From positions 558,001-622,000 of the forward strand of contig BGZK01000084.1 of NCBI GenBank assembly GCA_005406025.1: a stretch of 64,000 nt of DNA. The letters are read 5' to 3'. The notes beneath the pieces were generated by a model. That model was not told the origin of the DNA and did not search any database. It worked only from the letters and a program-made list of their open reading frames with translations. This DNA comes from Eumeta japonica (lineage: Eukaryota > Arthropoda > Insecta > Lepidoptera > Psychidae). Each line of letters opens with the position of its first letter. The stretch's first letter is position 1. The position numbers and the translations under genes are program-made. Below are positions 23,480-33,873 of the stretch, in pieces.

Positions 23480-24010
23480 CAAGGGCAAGGGAGGGGGCTT
23501 ATCCGGTCGATTGCCCGCGGCCGGCGACTATCCCGTTTCAGCGCTGCCGGCGCCGGCGCGGGTCGTGCCCAAAGCGGCCGCCGCGCGCACTCGTCCAAAA
23601 AACGTGGACGCCGCGTAACATAATATTTCCCGAGCAGGCTTTTATTTATAGGGCGCGGGGGCGGCCGCCCGCCGCCGGCGCCGCGACAAGTGAACTTCCC
23701 AGAAACGATGCGTCTCTGCGCCGTCTCGAGCCGTTACGTCTACCCGTAAAAAAAAAACAACACTATTTATGTCGACGGAAAAAAAATCGGGATTCCATCC
23801 TTATTTATCTGACGCGCTTTTTGTTTACCTCCGATTTGCGGGAACGCCGCAGGTACCGTCCGCCGCTCACCAAATATTAATTCCCTAATTTGACAGCCGC
23901 GGCCGGCGCACCGGAGGGGCGTGTCCGAGTGCTACGGGCCCTCTGAAGAATGCGGTTGGCGTGAAAAAAGTCGCGCTACGAGGGTCCAGTAAGCGCCGAA
24001 TCATCGAGAC
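23480..24010. other. largest CpG-rich island of the window
   Basis: About 500 bases rich in 'gccggcgccggcgcggg'-type DNA enclosing 'taacataatatttcccga' and 'aggcttttatttataggg', AT cores of homeodomain type. A 134-codon frame (23476-23880) is an Arg/Pro-rich reading of GC-rich DNA, without splice or domain support. I infer a regulatory island or promoter-proximal region of an unseen developmental gene. Confidence 0.4.
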
Positions 24011-24146
24011 GAAGTCCTGCTCCTTAGGGCTGCGAAGATACCGTCTTGGACCTATCTACTCATACAGCCGAACGATGCCCTCGAAAATATCTATAATCTT
24101 ATTTCTTCAACACTTAACTTAAAACTGATTAAAATTTAGTAGTGAC

Positions 24147-24267
24147 CAAAGGCAGATCCAGACATGACCCCCTGGGTTGTGTCTTTGTCCTACTTTTGTA
24201 CTCAAATAAAAGCCAGCCCTGATTGAACTTAGTGTGTGACTCCTCAAGTCGGCTGGATCCGTCCTCG
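24147..24267. mobile_element. 121-bp hAT-type MITE, family A copy 2
   Basis: Ends 'caaaggcagatccag' and 'ctggatccgtcctcg' correspond to the ends at 12816-12936, with the element inverted relative to that copy and exactly equal in length. Flanks 'gtagtgac' (24139-24146) and 'ggaatgac' (24268-24275) match at 6 of 8, a decayed 8-bp TSD. Noncoding. Confidence 0.75.
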
Positions 24268-24275
24268 GGAATGAC

Positions 24276-25589
24276 TATGTGCATATATCCGAACAATTCA
24301 CATTACTTATTAATTTCATGTCAATCTCATTTTAATTAAACAATTAAATAAATAGATCTTAGAGCAAAGTTTATCTAATGTTCTCAAATAAATCTATGAA
24401 AAACTAATAGGTATATGACTATAGCTTTTTCGCATAACTACGTCTCCATCACGACGTCATTTCAGTCACACGACCGGTCGAAGGTTGAAGGCACCGATGA
24501 TGATGATGATGATGACAAATACTTTGGCTTATATAATGTACAAAAATGATTAAGTAGATATAGAGGCATAATTCTAAATAAAAATATAGTACCTACCTAC
24601 AATCGAGTACGCCATTTACAAGAGATCGGGAAAGTGTAATGCTCGATAGTTAACCCATTCCAGTGGGACATGCAGTGTACATAATGTTACATAATTCAAA
24701 TATAATTGCTTATATCTAAAAAAGTCGCATAATAAAAAAAATTATTACAAGTATTCCATATGACATTAAATACATGTTGTCATGATTATTTTACTTTTAT
24801 TGGAGTGTTTTAAATTAACAAAACATTTTATTGACGACTACCGTATTTATTCACCGAATAAATTCGCTTATTTTTTTTTTATGAAATACGAAAATACGTA
24901 CGTACAAATTCTATTAAAATACTTAAGTATTCAGTTTTCCAACTCTATTCTATTTTTGGACGCATGCAGCCATAATTGGAAGTGCCGTTGGAATGCGGCG
25001 CGTAATAAAAGAAGCACGTAAACGCAAGCTCAACCAGCGCGCCGGGGTCCGTACCGTTAACAAAAAAATTTATTACCGAACTTTCTCATTATTTTTCACG
25101 TTTAAATATACGATATTTCCAAATCAGAAGCGAAAGTTCAGAGCGCTACTAATGTTATCGTAATAGAATACTTTTAACATTTTTTCAGGCTTTGATGAAT
25201 GCACATACTCTTGACATTAAGAATATTATGTAGGTATGAAAAATATGCATTGCCTGATAAAAATGTTGCCTCCGAAGCTACTATCGATTGATAGTTCAAG
25301 ATATAATATATGTAAAGACAATGCATCCTATCCATTTAAGAGTTAAGACTTCAGGATACGCAGTTGACACGCTGGCAGCAATAAGATCCCGATTGGATTT
25401 TGTCGATATAAAATGGGATTTATTCATCATTAAATAGGATTTCGTGCAGTCGTCCTGCTCTCGATCCAAAGTAGGAAAATAATATTTCAAAAATTACAGA
25501 TGTATTATTATACTAAAATATTACGGAAATATAGGTACTAAAATTGTAATCGATCACTGCAAATTCACCATCTGGATGAATCACAAATA
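24276..25589. other. noncoding DNA with a short (ATG)n tract
   Basis: A GAT/ATG triplet repeat lies at about 24496-24514. A small GC-rich patch at 24965-25060 contains 'gcgcgtaataaaag', a Hox/caudal-like core. No exon supported. Confidence 0.45.
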
Positions 25590-25730
25590 ACAATCGATAC
25601 TAATATTATAAATACGAAAGTGTGTCTGTTTGTTTGTTACTTCACGCTTAAATTCATTAACCTATTTAAGTGCAAACCGGTATGGAAACAGTTTAAGTCG
25701 CGGGGAAGGATATAGCCTACTTTTTGTTTG
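25590..25730 (+). repeat. lepidopteran repeat head ('actaatattataaatacgaa')
   Basis: Contains the head block, 'agtgtgtctgtttgtttgtt', 'acttcacgctta' and 'gcggggaaggatatag', the standard order for this widespread lepidopteran repeat. The 3' end is missing here. Confidence 0.65.
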
Positions 25731-26334
25731 TCTGTCTGTCCGTTGGTTTGTATGGTTTTTTATGGCTCAATAACAGTCAAATTGATTTTAATGCTCTTGA
25801 GTGTACAAATAGAGCACACATTTTTTTTCATATATGTCATTGCTTGTTTATCTATCAGTCTGTTTGTCTGTATGTCTACTTATAACTCAACAATGACAAC
25901 CAATTTTTATGTAATTTGGAAAATTGATATAATTAATTGGTACATAAAATACAGGTTATTGTTTATTTCTTTGTATGTTTACATGTATCACTCCTTATAA
26001 CAAAAAATAATAATAGTCATTTATTTTATTTAGTCGGCCATGCTTATTGTTTGCTTTGTTTAGAAAAAGAGCGAACAGGGAGACGGGAGTAAGAGCGAGA
26101 GGGTGAAGTAGAGCGAAAGCGAAAGTAAGGGACAGTGACAAATCATATAATTACAATCGGACTGTAATTGTATGATTTCTAATAATAGATTAACGATAAG
26201 AAATTCAAAGTAAATTATAAGTTTTTTATACTGCGTCTTTTTCAGTATTATATCCCAATATTGGCAATATTATAATATTACAAAAGATTATTTGTATAGA
26301 TGTGTGATTGTAACTTAAACGCGCATAAACAGCT
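25731..26334. other. noncoding DNA with TGTC/TTTG-rich tracts
   Basis: Repeated 'tttgtctgtctgtc'-like tracts and a purine-rich 'gagcgaaagcgaaagt' stretch; the 90-codon frame here comes from these. No gene seen. Confidence 0.5.
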
Positions 26335-26680
26335 GGACGAATTTAAATGAAATTTAGCTGCTGAATGTTTTTTTTCTGGATTATATGCATTTATATTTTA
26401 TATCTCCCCCTAATATGTGTTCTCTTCACGAGAAACCGGAATCAATATCGAAATCAGGATCTATATCTTAATCGAGAGCGACAGCGCGACTGAAAAAAGA
26501 GAGACGCAGGATTGGAAAAGAGAATAAGACCAAATCGGTATCAACTATGAAATCGGATCTTATAAAACGAGGATCGGATTAGTGTCGATGATAGCAACTT
26601 TACTTGATATAAAAAATAAGAAATTCATCGTATTTCCAAGCGGGCGAAGCCGCGGGCAAAAATTAGTAGCGAAGTATTGT
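26335..26680 (+). repeat. lepidopteran repeat with hexamer array, ending 'gaagccgcgggcaaaaatta'
   Basis: Begins 'gaatttaaatgaaatttag', passes through a degenerate 'gaaatcagga/tcg' array (26430-26580) and ends 'aagcgggcgaagccgcgggc'. It belongs to the class seen at 3535, 19265 and 62040. Noncoding. Confidence 0.6.
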
Positions 26681-26734
26681 ATAAATCTTCTATTAATGAC
26701 ATCACCTTTGGACTTGATATATTAAAAAAAACCT

Positions 26735-28060
26735 GCAGTCCAGTCCTAAAACTTTCCGCTATCACATTTATTGTCTTTGAGGTTGAGGTCCTTCATTTAT
26801 AAATATTGAAAATTTTAAATACGGTTGATCTTGCAGGCCAACCCTGAACTTGCAACACTTGAGCTCAAAACGTTTAAAAACATGTAGGTAGCAGTAAATT
26901 ACTGAGTTCATCACACTCAAAAGATCGGTTTTAGTGTTTTTTTAAATCTCTTCGAGCTCAGAAATATGGTTTTAATATGTTTTGATTTCACCGAGTTTAA
27001 AAATCTGTAAGTATTAGAAAATAACTTTTTAATATTTTAATTTCGGTATCTCTTGAATGTATTTTTCCCTTTTCATCTGCTTTATGACATTCGATGCAAA
27101 TTTTAAAACAGAAAAAAATAACCGAGTACCGAACATCAACCCATCAAAAATATCGCGTTATTTTAAAAAAAATCCTTTTTTTTGAATTTTCTGTTAACGA
27201 TGTTTTTCGAACGAACCGTCCGATTTTGATGCATTTTGCAACGATGGGCTTTGTATCTTTAAAGAGAATAGCTGATTGGATTTTAGATTGTATCAGTAGA
27301 ATAGTTTAAAAAATATAAAAAGTAATAATTTCTTGAAGTTTTTCTTCAACAATGTTTCTTAAACAAATGACCCCATTTTAATCATTGACTTATTATTACT
27401 ACGATGATTTTAATGCATTTAGCAAAGATTGACGCGGTTTTTTAAAAAGAATAACTGGACAAATTTTGGAATTTAACGGTAGAATAGTTTATAAAATATT
27501 TTAAGATAAACCCTTTTTTTAGATTCTTCGATGATATCTTTTCAACAGATCAACCGATTTTTGTGCAGTTTACGGTAGTCGATGCAAAAGTTTGGGGATA
27601 AGAGCTTGTTACATTTCGGTATCCGTTGGTAGAGAAGTCTAAAATTTAATTTCAAAAACACTTTCTTCTGAAAACTTTTTTTTTAAGTTTTCTTACAATC
27701 TACCTGACAGAATTAGCTTAACATTTCAGGGAGTCTAAGTTGAGTAGACCATTTTCTTATGTCGCAAATTGCGTTTCGTTCGGATACTCTGTTCAAAAGT
27801 TAAGAGTTTACATACACACGCTTTTACGCAAACAGACATACATACGCACGCACGGGCGTACGTACGCACGCACGCGCGCGCGCACACACACAGACAAACA
27901 GAGACAGAGACACACACACACACAGAAAGAGAGAGAGAGAGAGAGAGAGAGAAAGGCATCACTCAAAAAATGGTCGAAATAGATTCCTAGGACCAAAAAT
28001 ACCAAGATCTAGTGGAAACTCGATTTTCTAAAATCGGACTGAAAACAGTGATTTTCCAAT
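26735..28060 (+). repeat. repeat family R1, long copy with three ~155-bp units and CA/GA microsatellite
   Basis: Head module: 'cctgcagtcc..cctaaaacttt' and 'gttgatcttgcaggcca', then 'gagctcaaaa' and 'tcaaaagatcggttttagtg'. Three related units follow, with 'gaacgaacc', 'aaacaaatg' and 'aacagatcaaccgattttt' starts near 27209, 27361 and 27541; each contains a 'gattttgatgcattt'-like block and an 'agagaatagctgattggatt'-like block. Next come 'tacatacacacgc', a long CA/CG/GA tract (27830-27955) and 'aaaatggtcgaaatagattc' plus 'aaaatcgga'. A large part is duplicated in inverted orientation at 29245-29960. Noncoding. Confidence 0.75.
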
Positions 28061-28064
28061 TTGA

Positions 28065-29240
28065 AGAAAATATCAAATCTTCACAGCGGAAAGATAAAAA
28101 AAATGCTGTAGATATTTCTCAAGCTTATACACAAAACAAAAACGATTCGGAAAAAGAACTCAAATTGCGCGTATAAACTATTAACATTAAAAACATACAA
28201 CTACTTCGATCGAAATTATGATTTTGTACTTTGTCAATAGCCAATATGTAACAATAGGTACAGTCAGCAAATAAAAGAACGACAATGGCACTGACCAAAA
28301 TAACCAAATTATATTCATAAAAAAGTAACAGAATATTTTTATAGAGACTTCTGCATAAAGTGCGAAGCAATCTTAGAGGATTAGGTAAATATCGTATTAT
28401 TTTTGATGTAACTTCAATGAGCACCGCTAATGCTAAAACCGATTGGTATTCACGAATGTAGCTGTACCCCTTGCTTACTATTAGTTACTATTATAAGATC
28501 GAACGGAAGAGCTCTAACCTGGACCTCTCAATGACGATCTATACGAGAAACGTCCTTCAACGAATAACAATTGCCTGTTGTAAGAAAATGAAAAACACAC
28601 TTATTAATTAATTTGAATGTGTCGCCTAACGTTTCGTGGATTTGATGGAGGTCGGTAAAATGCTGTATTTCACGTAGGTGACATAACCTAAATAATAAAT
28701 CTTGTTGAAATTCTTATATAAAGAAACAGTCTGTACATCTGTTTCCTTATTAACATCGACTTACAAAATCGAAAGATAAAATATCACGAACCAAAAATAG
28801 AATATTTTTTTATTCTTTCAGAGGGAAGGGTCATTATATGCATTATTTATTGTACTTATTATTTAAAATATAAATAAAAACAATTCTAAAAGTTTGGTAT
28901 ACCGCAAACTTTTGCCTTTGTTGAAAACAATATAGAACTCAAGTACTTATCTTAAGTTTGAAGAATTTCACTTTTAAAGTTACTAATATAACACGGGTAT
29001 ATGCAACATCTTAGTAATTTATGGAATGTTTAAAGTAGACAGTTTAAGATATTCACAATACAATTAATCTTCTAATAGGATAACGCCTGAACATATGTCG
29101 CCATACAAGCATATGCATTTCTTTTAAGACCACAGATTCACAGGCGTAACAGTCCCAAGCTTGAATTTTTGATTTGCTTTTATTTTGCTAGGGTATTAAT
29201 AGAAAGTGAATTAAAGAAAGCAAACATATCTTTAATTCAC
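28065..29240. other. AT-rich noncoding DNA between two inverted R1 copies
   Basis: Separates the R1 copies of opposite orientation. No exon or identified element. Confidence 0.5.
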
Positions 29241-29244
29241 TTCT

Positions 29245-29960
29245 TTAAACGCGTGTGTGTATGTAAACTTCTCCTAACTTTTGAACGGAGTGTCCGAACG
29301 AAACGCTGTTTGCAACATAAGGAAATGGTCTACTCAACTTTGACTACCTGAAACGTTAAACTAATTCTGCCAAGTGGATTATAAGAAATTTTTTAAAAAG
29401 ATGGTAAGAAAACTTAAAAAAAAGTTTTCTGAAAAGTGTTTTTGAAATTAAATTTTAGACTTCTCTACCAATGGATACCGAAATGTAACAAGCTCTTTCC
29501 CCCAAACTTTTGCATCGACTGCCGTAAACTGCACAAAAATCGCCTGATCTGTTCAAAAGACATCATTGATGAATCTTTAAAAAAGTTTTATCTTAAAATA
29601 TTTTGTAAACTATTCTACTTCTAAATTCCAAAATCTGTCCAGTTATTCTCTTTAAAACACGGCGTCAATTTTTGCTAAATGCATTAAAATGGGTTGACTT
29701 GTTTAAGAAACATTGTTGGAGAAAATTATTTAAAAAAATTATTTTTTTAGAATATTTTTTAAACTGCTCTACCGATAAATTCTAAAATCTAATCAGTTAT
29801 TCTTTTTAAAGAAACAAAGTCCATCGTTGAAAATGCATCAAAATCAGTCGGTTCGTTCGAAAAATATCGTTAACAGGATTTTTTCAAAATAACATGTGAT
29901 ATTTTTGATGAGTTGATGTTCTGTACTCGGTTATCTTTTTCTGTTTAAAAATTTGCATCA
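29245..29960 (-). repeat. repeat family R1, inverted copy
   Basis: The reverse strand reproduces the order of 27090-27840: 'aaacagaaaaagataaccga', 'aacatcaactcatcaaaaat', the 155-bp units, 'gtcgatgcaaaagtttggg', 'gagtagaccatttccttatg', then 'aagtttacatacacacgcgt'. It breaks off where the microsatellite would begin. Its inner end abuts the mariner fragment. A transcript crossing both copies could fold on itself. Confidence 0.75.
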
Positions 29961-29989
29961 AAAGCTTAAAGATTTGCATGAAAAGCGAA

Positions 29990-30309
29990 CAAGGTCCGGA
30001 TTGTTCTATATTTAAGGCTTTCGAACACTCATTGGTCACTTTAACGGAATGTGTGGAGGCACCGTCGTGGTGAATAACGACTCTGGTGTTGTGAGAACAC
30101 TTTTCGCAAACGTATTCAAACATTCTGGGCAAGCACACACTCATGTACCACTCTGCAGTTACTGCCCTTTGGTTTTTAAGCGACACCGTAGTGTAATGCC
30201 CTGATTTACCAAAAAAGATGGCAATCATGCTTTCACTGTTTTTTACTTTCGTCGGCAAACCGGAACGCAACGAAACGGCATGCGTTGGACCCTCTAGTGT
30301 GGACACGCA
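29990..30309 (-). pseudogene. mariner transposase fragment (central catalytic part)
   Basis: The reverse strand encodes a segment resembling insect mariner transposases: 'MIAIFFGKSGHYTTVSLKNQ', 'VTAEWYMSVCLP' and 'VVIHHDGASTHS', the last corresponding to the usual HHDNASAHT block with the second catalytic Asp retained and Asn changed to Gly. Sequence stops resembling mariner after about 29990, where a duplicated 'gatgcaaat' motif and the R1 copy begin. The N-terminal helix-turn-helix part and the third catalytic Asp are absent. Dead remnant. Confidence 0.85.
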
Positions 30310-31680
30310 GAATCTTTTGCACTAGGTTCACACTAACACCTAATACGAATTTGCTCATAATTAAGTTTTGTATCAGTTTTGAATTCACCTTTATGTAATA
30401 AATAATAAGAAATGCAATTTAAATAGTTTGTATTCAGTTTATGTGGTACAACTCGTGTGTAGTTAGAGAGTTTGTGTTCTCAGAGCCACAATTGTTTCTG
30501 TGTATAAGGCTATTGAGGTGAAGTAACAAAATAAACATTAACGATTTCACTTTATTTATATAGTGCCATCTGTAGTCTCGTTATGTAGTTTTTTATTTTA
30601 TTAATTTTCAATAATAAGTATATAAATACGAAATATATACAAATACAAACTAATCGAAAATACAAAATATTTAATTTATATAGTGCTGTCTGTAGTCTTG
30701 TCATGTTAAATTTATTGTTACGAAATAATGACGTAACCATAATGCAATTAGCTCAAAATTCCAGAAAAGATGCTAAATACAGCAATGTTTACATTTTTTA
30801 CAAACATCAACCCAATCTTCATTCGTTAAGTTGAAAATATGGACTTAACCTATAGATTCGCATAAGACAAATGGTTATGCGAATCTGTTTTCAAATAGAA
30901 AAAGTCAAATTTAGTATTCTACGCCATAGAACAATAAAGTGGTAGATAGTGTGTTAAAAAGATTAATTTGTCATTTTAATTAATAGCAAAATTTTCATCT
31001 CGATCAATACCTTCTTTTTAAACCTTCTGTTGTTACAATAAATGAAATAGGAGAAAACTGAGCTAATGGATTGTTTTTATTAATATGAGGTATTAGTGCC
31101 GCACTTCTCAAGACCTACAAAAAGTTGTGTATTTTATAAATGCACAAAGATTATTTAAATAGTTTTTTGCTGCTGAGAAACACCATTTTTTGTGTGGTCG
31201 GTGTCCCTACATTACCACTTTTATTAAAACTTAGATGATCATATGATAGAACTATTAAGTTTCGATAAATTGTTGTATAATTTAATTGATGTGCTTTTTG
31301 ACAAGGGTAGTTAGTGTCATTATAATAATTCTTTTGATTTTAAACATACATTATTGCGTTTTTAAAGCTACCGTGACGGTAAAGGGCATGACGTTCTTTA
31401 TTGTTACTGTCTATTATCTCTATTATTGTGTATGCATAACACGTATACTATATATACGTATACGTCTTGTATTTGTATTTAATAAATCTATTATAATACT
31501 ATGAAATATTTGTTTTATTAATAGAATTCTATGTTTTGCCTTACTTCATACTCATTAATTGATTTTCTTTAATTATAAATTCTTTTGATAACAAACATTT
31601 TCGATATTTCACATCTGCTAGACGTCCCGTGACGGCTTCCTGTTTTTTGACTCCTTTTGAAATTGATCACGGAGTTTGTA
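30310..31680. other. noncoding DNA with a ~120-bp tandem duplication and a small hairpin
   Basis: Bases 30556-30590 and 30675-30710 share 'tttatatagtgc..tctgtagtc' in tandem. A 12-bp stem with 9-nt loop lies at 30854-30886 ('agattcgcataa'). No gene supported. Confidence 0.5.
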
Positions 31681-31695
31681 ACTAACTCTCGCGAC

Positions 31696-31807
31696 CAGTG
31701 GCGGCGCTACACCACTTGTGGACGTCGGCGACATCAGGTTTACGAGGCCTCTTTTTAATAACTTGTAGGCAAAACTTTTTTGTTTGCGACGCCTAGCGCC
31801 GCCACTG
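31696..31807. mobile_element. 112-bp hAT-type MITE
   Basis: Perfect 14-bp terminal inverted repeats, CAGTGGCGGCGCTA at 31696-31709 and its complement at 31794-31807. Flanks are 'ctcgcgac' (31688-31695) and 'ctcgcgat' (31808-31815), 7 of 8 identical, the TSD length of hAT. The CAGTGGCG start is typical of the superfamily. No coding capacity. Confidence 0.88.
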
Positions 31808-31869
31808 CTCGCGATTGGCTATTATGAACAGCCCTTTTGATTGTTTTCGGCATTTTTGAGCTCAATAAG

Positions 31870-32115
31870 CACTCACACGGCAGCCGATGCAACTGTTTGG
31901 GGTAAAAAGTTTAGATTTTGATATCGATTGGTAGACGTCTATATGTTAGTCCACAGAATAATTTTTCTGAAAACTTTATATATTAGATTCCTCAAAATCT
32001 ACCAGACGAAATCAGTTCGACGTTTCAGGATGCCGAAGTTGAATGGAGATAAAATACATCTTAATTTTATGAATTTACACTTTACTTGTTTCAAGGGTTT
32101 TAGGGGCGGTGTGTT
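31870..32115 (+). repeat. partial R1 repeat unit
   Basis: 'gcagccgatgcaactgttt', 'tagattttgatatcgattgg' and 'cgacgtttcagg' align with the third unit and following block of the copies at 27541-27740 and 57740-57880. Only about one unit is preserved. Confidence 0.5.
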
Positions 32116-32119
32116 ACTG

Positions 32120-32965
32120 CAAGTTTAAGGCAAGATTGTAATTATGAATATCCATGAATTACACAATAGAATATCTTTTAAAGCTTGCAACCACTTATAC
32201 AATTAATATGAAAAAAGACTATGGAGAATAAGGCAATAAACTACATATCTTAATAAAATTACTTTATTACACAATTTATTATGTACATTACTATTATAAC
32301 AATAACAATTATTAACTGTTATTATTTTATACTGGAGCTCTTGTTGATATGGTCTGGACCATTGGGATTATTATTATATATTAGCTTTCACCCTTCTGAT
32401 ATAAGAATACATTGCAATTCTCTAAATTCATTCAATAAATTTTTCTCTCATTGCTTTCATTTTTACTTCCACTTCACTGCCACTATTTGATTAGTTCAGT
32501 AGTTATCTTATAAAACACAAGTAAAATGAAAATGTTTTATATTACATTTATAGTTGACACAATAATGTATTTCAAATTACTCACCAGGTCATCTACTTTT
32601 CTGACTAGAAACAGAAATCAAACCATACATTTTACACACGTAACAATGTTGATCGTTAATTTATTTACAAACATTTAAACAGAATCATGTTATTATTATA
32701 ATTTTAACAAATTTTTAAAATTTTAAAAGGTTGATTTTAGTGAGTGATTCTTTAGAACATAAGTACTTAAAATGGAAATTGAACTGGCAATGACTCAAAA
32801 TTTTTTTTTTTATACCTCCGTAACCTTTCATGGTAACACAGTAAAATACATATGAGTTTTAAATTTAACTATAAGCTATTAAGTGAAAAAAGAATATCTA
32901 AATCAGTTATGTAGATTTTGCATTATAGTTCAACAAACAAATATATAGAATATTTGGAAAATCCA
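32120..32965. other. AT-rich noncoding DNA
   Basis: Nothing identifiable. Confidence 0.5.
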
Positions 32966-32969
32966 AAAG

Positions 32970-33369
32970 TGCACGACTCATAATGTTCATTCGTTTTTTG
33001 TTAATAACTATTAAACGACACAAATCAAGTTAACCATTTTCAATACCAATCTCCGGACAGTGGATCTCAAGCTATTAAAAAAATGGATCAAATTAGTGAA
33101 TTTTTACGCGCTATCGTGTCGGAACGAAAAAGTGTTGATTGACAGGAAATTTCTTTTGACTATTTTGATAGTTTTTCTAATTGTATTATGTTAAATCGAT
33201 TTGAACCAGTGATAGAATTAATCTTCATTAAATTATCTATCAAATAGTGCACAGGTTAATAAAATTACATGAATTATTAATCGTGTTATTGATGAAAAAG
33301 TTACGAAATTGAGGAAAAAATTATTCGTTCGTAGAGCACTTCTTAATGCTTCGCATTATGAGTCGTGCA
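32970..33369. mobile_element. 400-bp DNA-transposon-like element with 16-bp TIRs
   Basis: TGCACGACTCATAATG at 32970-32985 and its exact complement at 33354-33369 delimit 400 bases. Short A runs flank both ends, so the TSD cannot be read with certainty. Internal frames start with an ATG near 33083 but are riddled with stops. I cannot name the superfamily. It lies 160 bases beyond the YJU2 stop codon, next to the likely poly(A) signal. Confidence 0.75.
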
Positions 33370-33390
33370 AAAAATTCTAAAAATGATTGT

Positions 33391-33396
33391 TTTATT
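33391..33396 (-). promoter_or_regulatory. likely YJU2 poly(A) signal
   Basis: AATAAA on the reverse strand, about 135 bases after the YJU2 stop codon. This is the nearest good hexamer; actual use is inferred. Confidence 0.5.
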
Positions 33397-33530
33397 CAGA
33401 GATGCCTGTCATTAATATAAAGCAACCATATTCTCTGAAATACAATCTTTAGTTACATGTTTGCTATAATTTTATAATTATTTAGAAATACAAATATCAT
33501 AATTAATAACAATAGAGATAATTTGAAGAA

Positions 33531-33873
33531 CTATTGTTCATCACTATCGCTACCCGAGTAATCAGCAAGGAGGGATAGTCCAGATGCAGGTTTTGGAATT
33601 TCCTGTGTTGCACTATGTGAATCGACTTGCTTACTACTCGAACTTTCTTGTATTTCAGCAGGTTTTCGAACACTCTTCACAAGATTGGTCATGTTGGATT
33701 TTTTTGATATCACACCTATGCTTCTGTCCCAAACTTCCTTTTTTTTCGTAACTCCTTTTTTAGGACCATCTTCTTGTTTTCCTACCTTTGGTAATGGTTC
33801 CCCATCATCCTCGACTTCTTCTACTATCTCTTCAGCAACAACTTTCCCACCATTAGATTTGGAGAATACAGAT
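33531..33873 (-). CDS. YJU2 exon 5 (terminal)
   Basis: Follows the 5-kb intron. Codes [10 protein letters not shown].., the conserved [12 protein letters not shown] motif and the acidic tail, with stop TAG at 33533-33531. Acceptor 'atatatcaattacag'. Confidence 0.93.

Noticed and set aside
23476..23880. 134-codon ORF as a gene
   Set aside because: Arg/Pro/Ala-rich translation of CpG-rich DNA with no domain, no splice support and abrupt loss of character after the GC-rich part.
27735..28005. several overlapping ORFs on both strands rich in Ser/Leu/Val or Thr/Arg/His
   Set aside because: All come from the CA/CG/GA microsatellite inside repeat R1.
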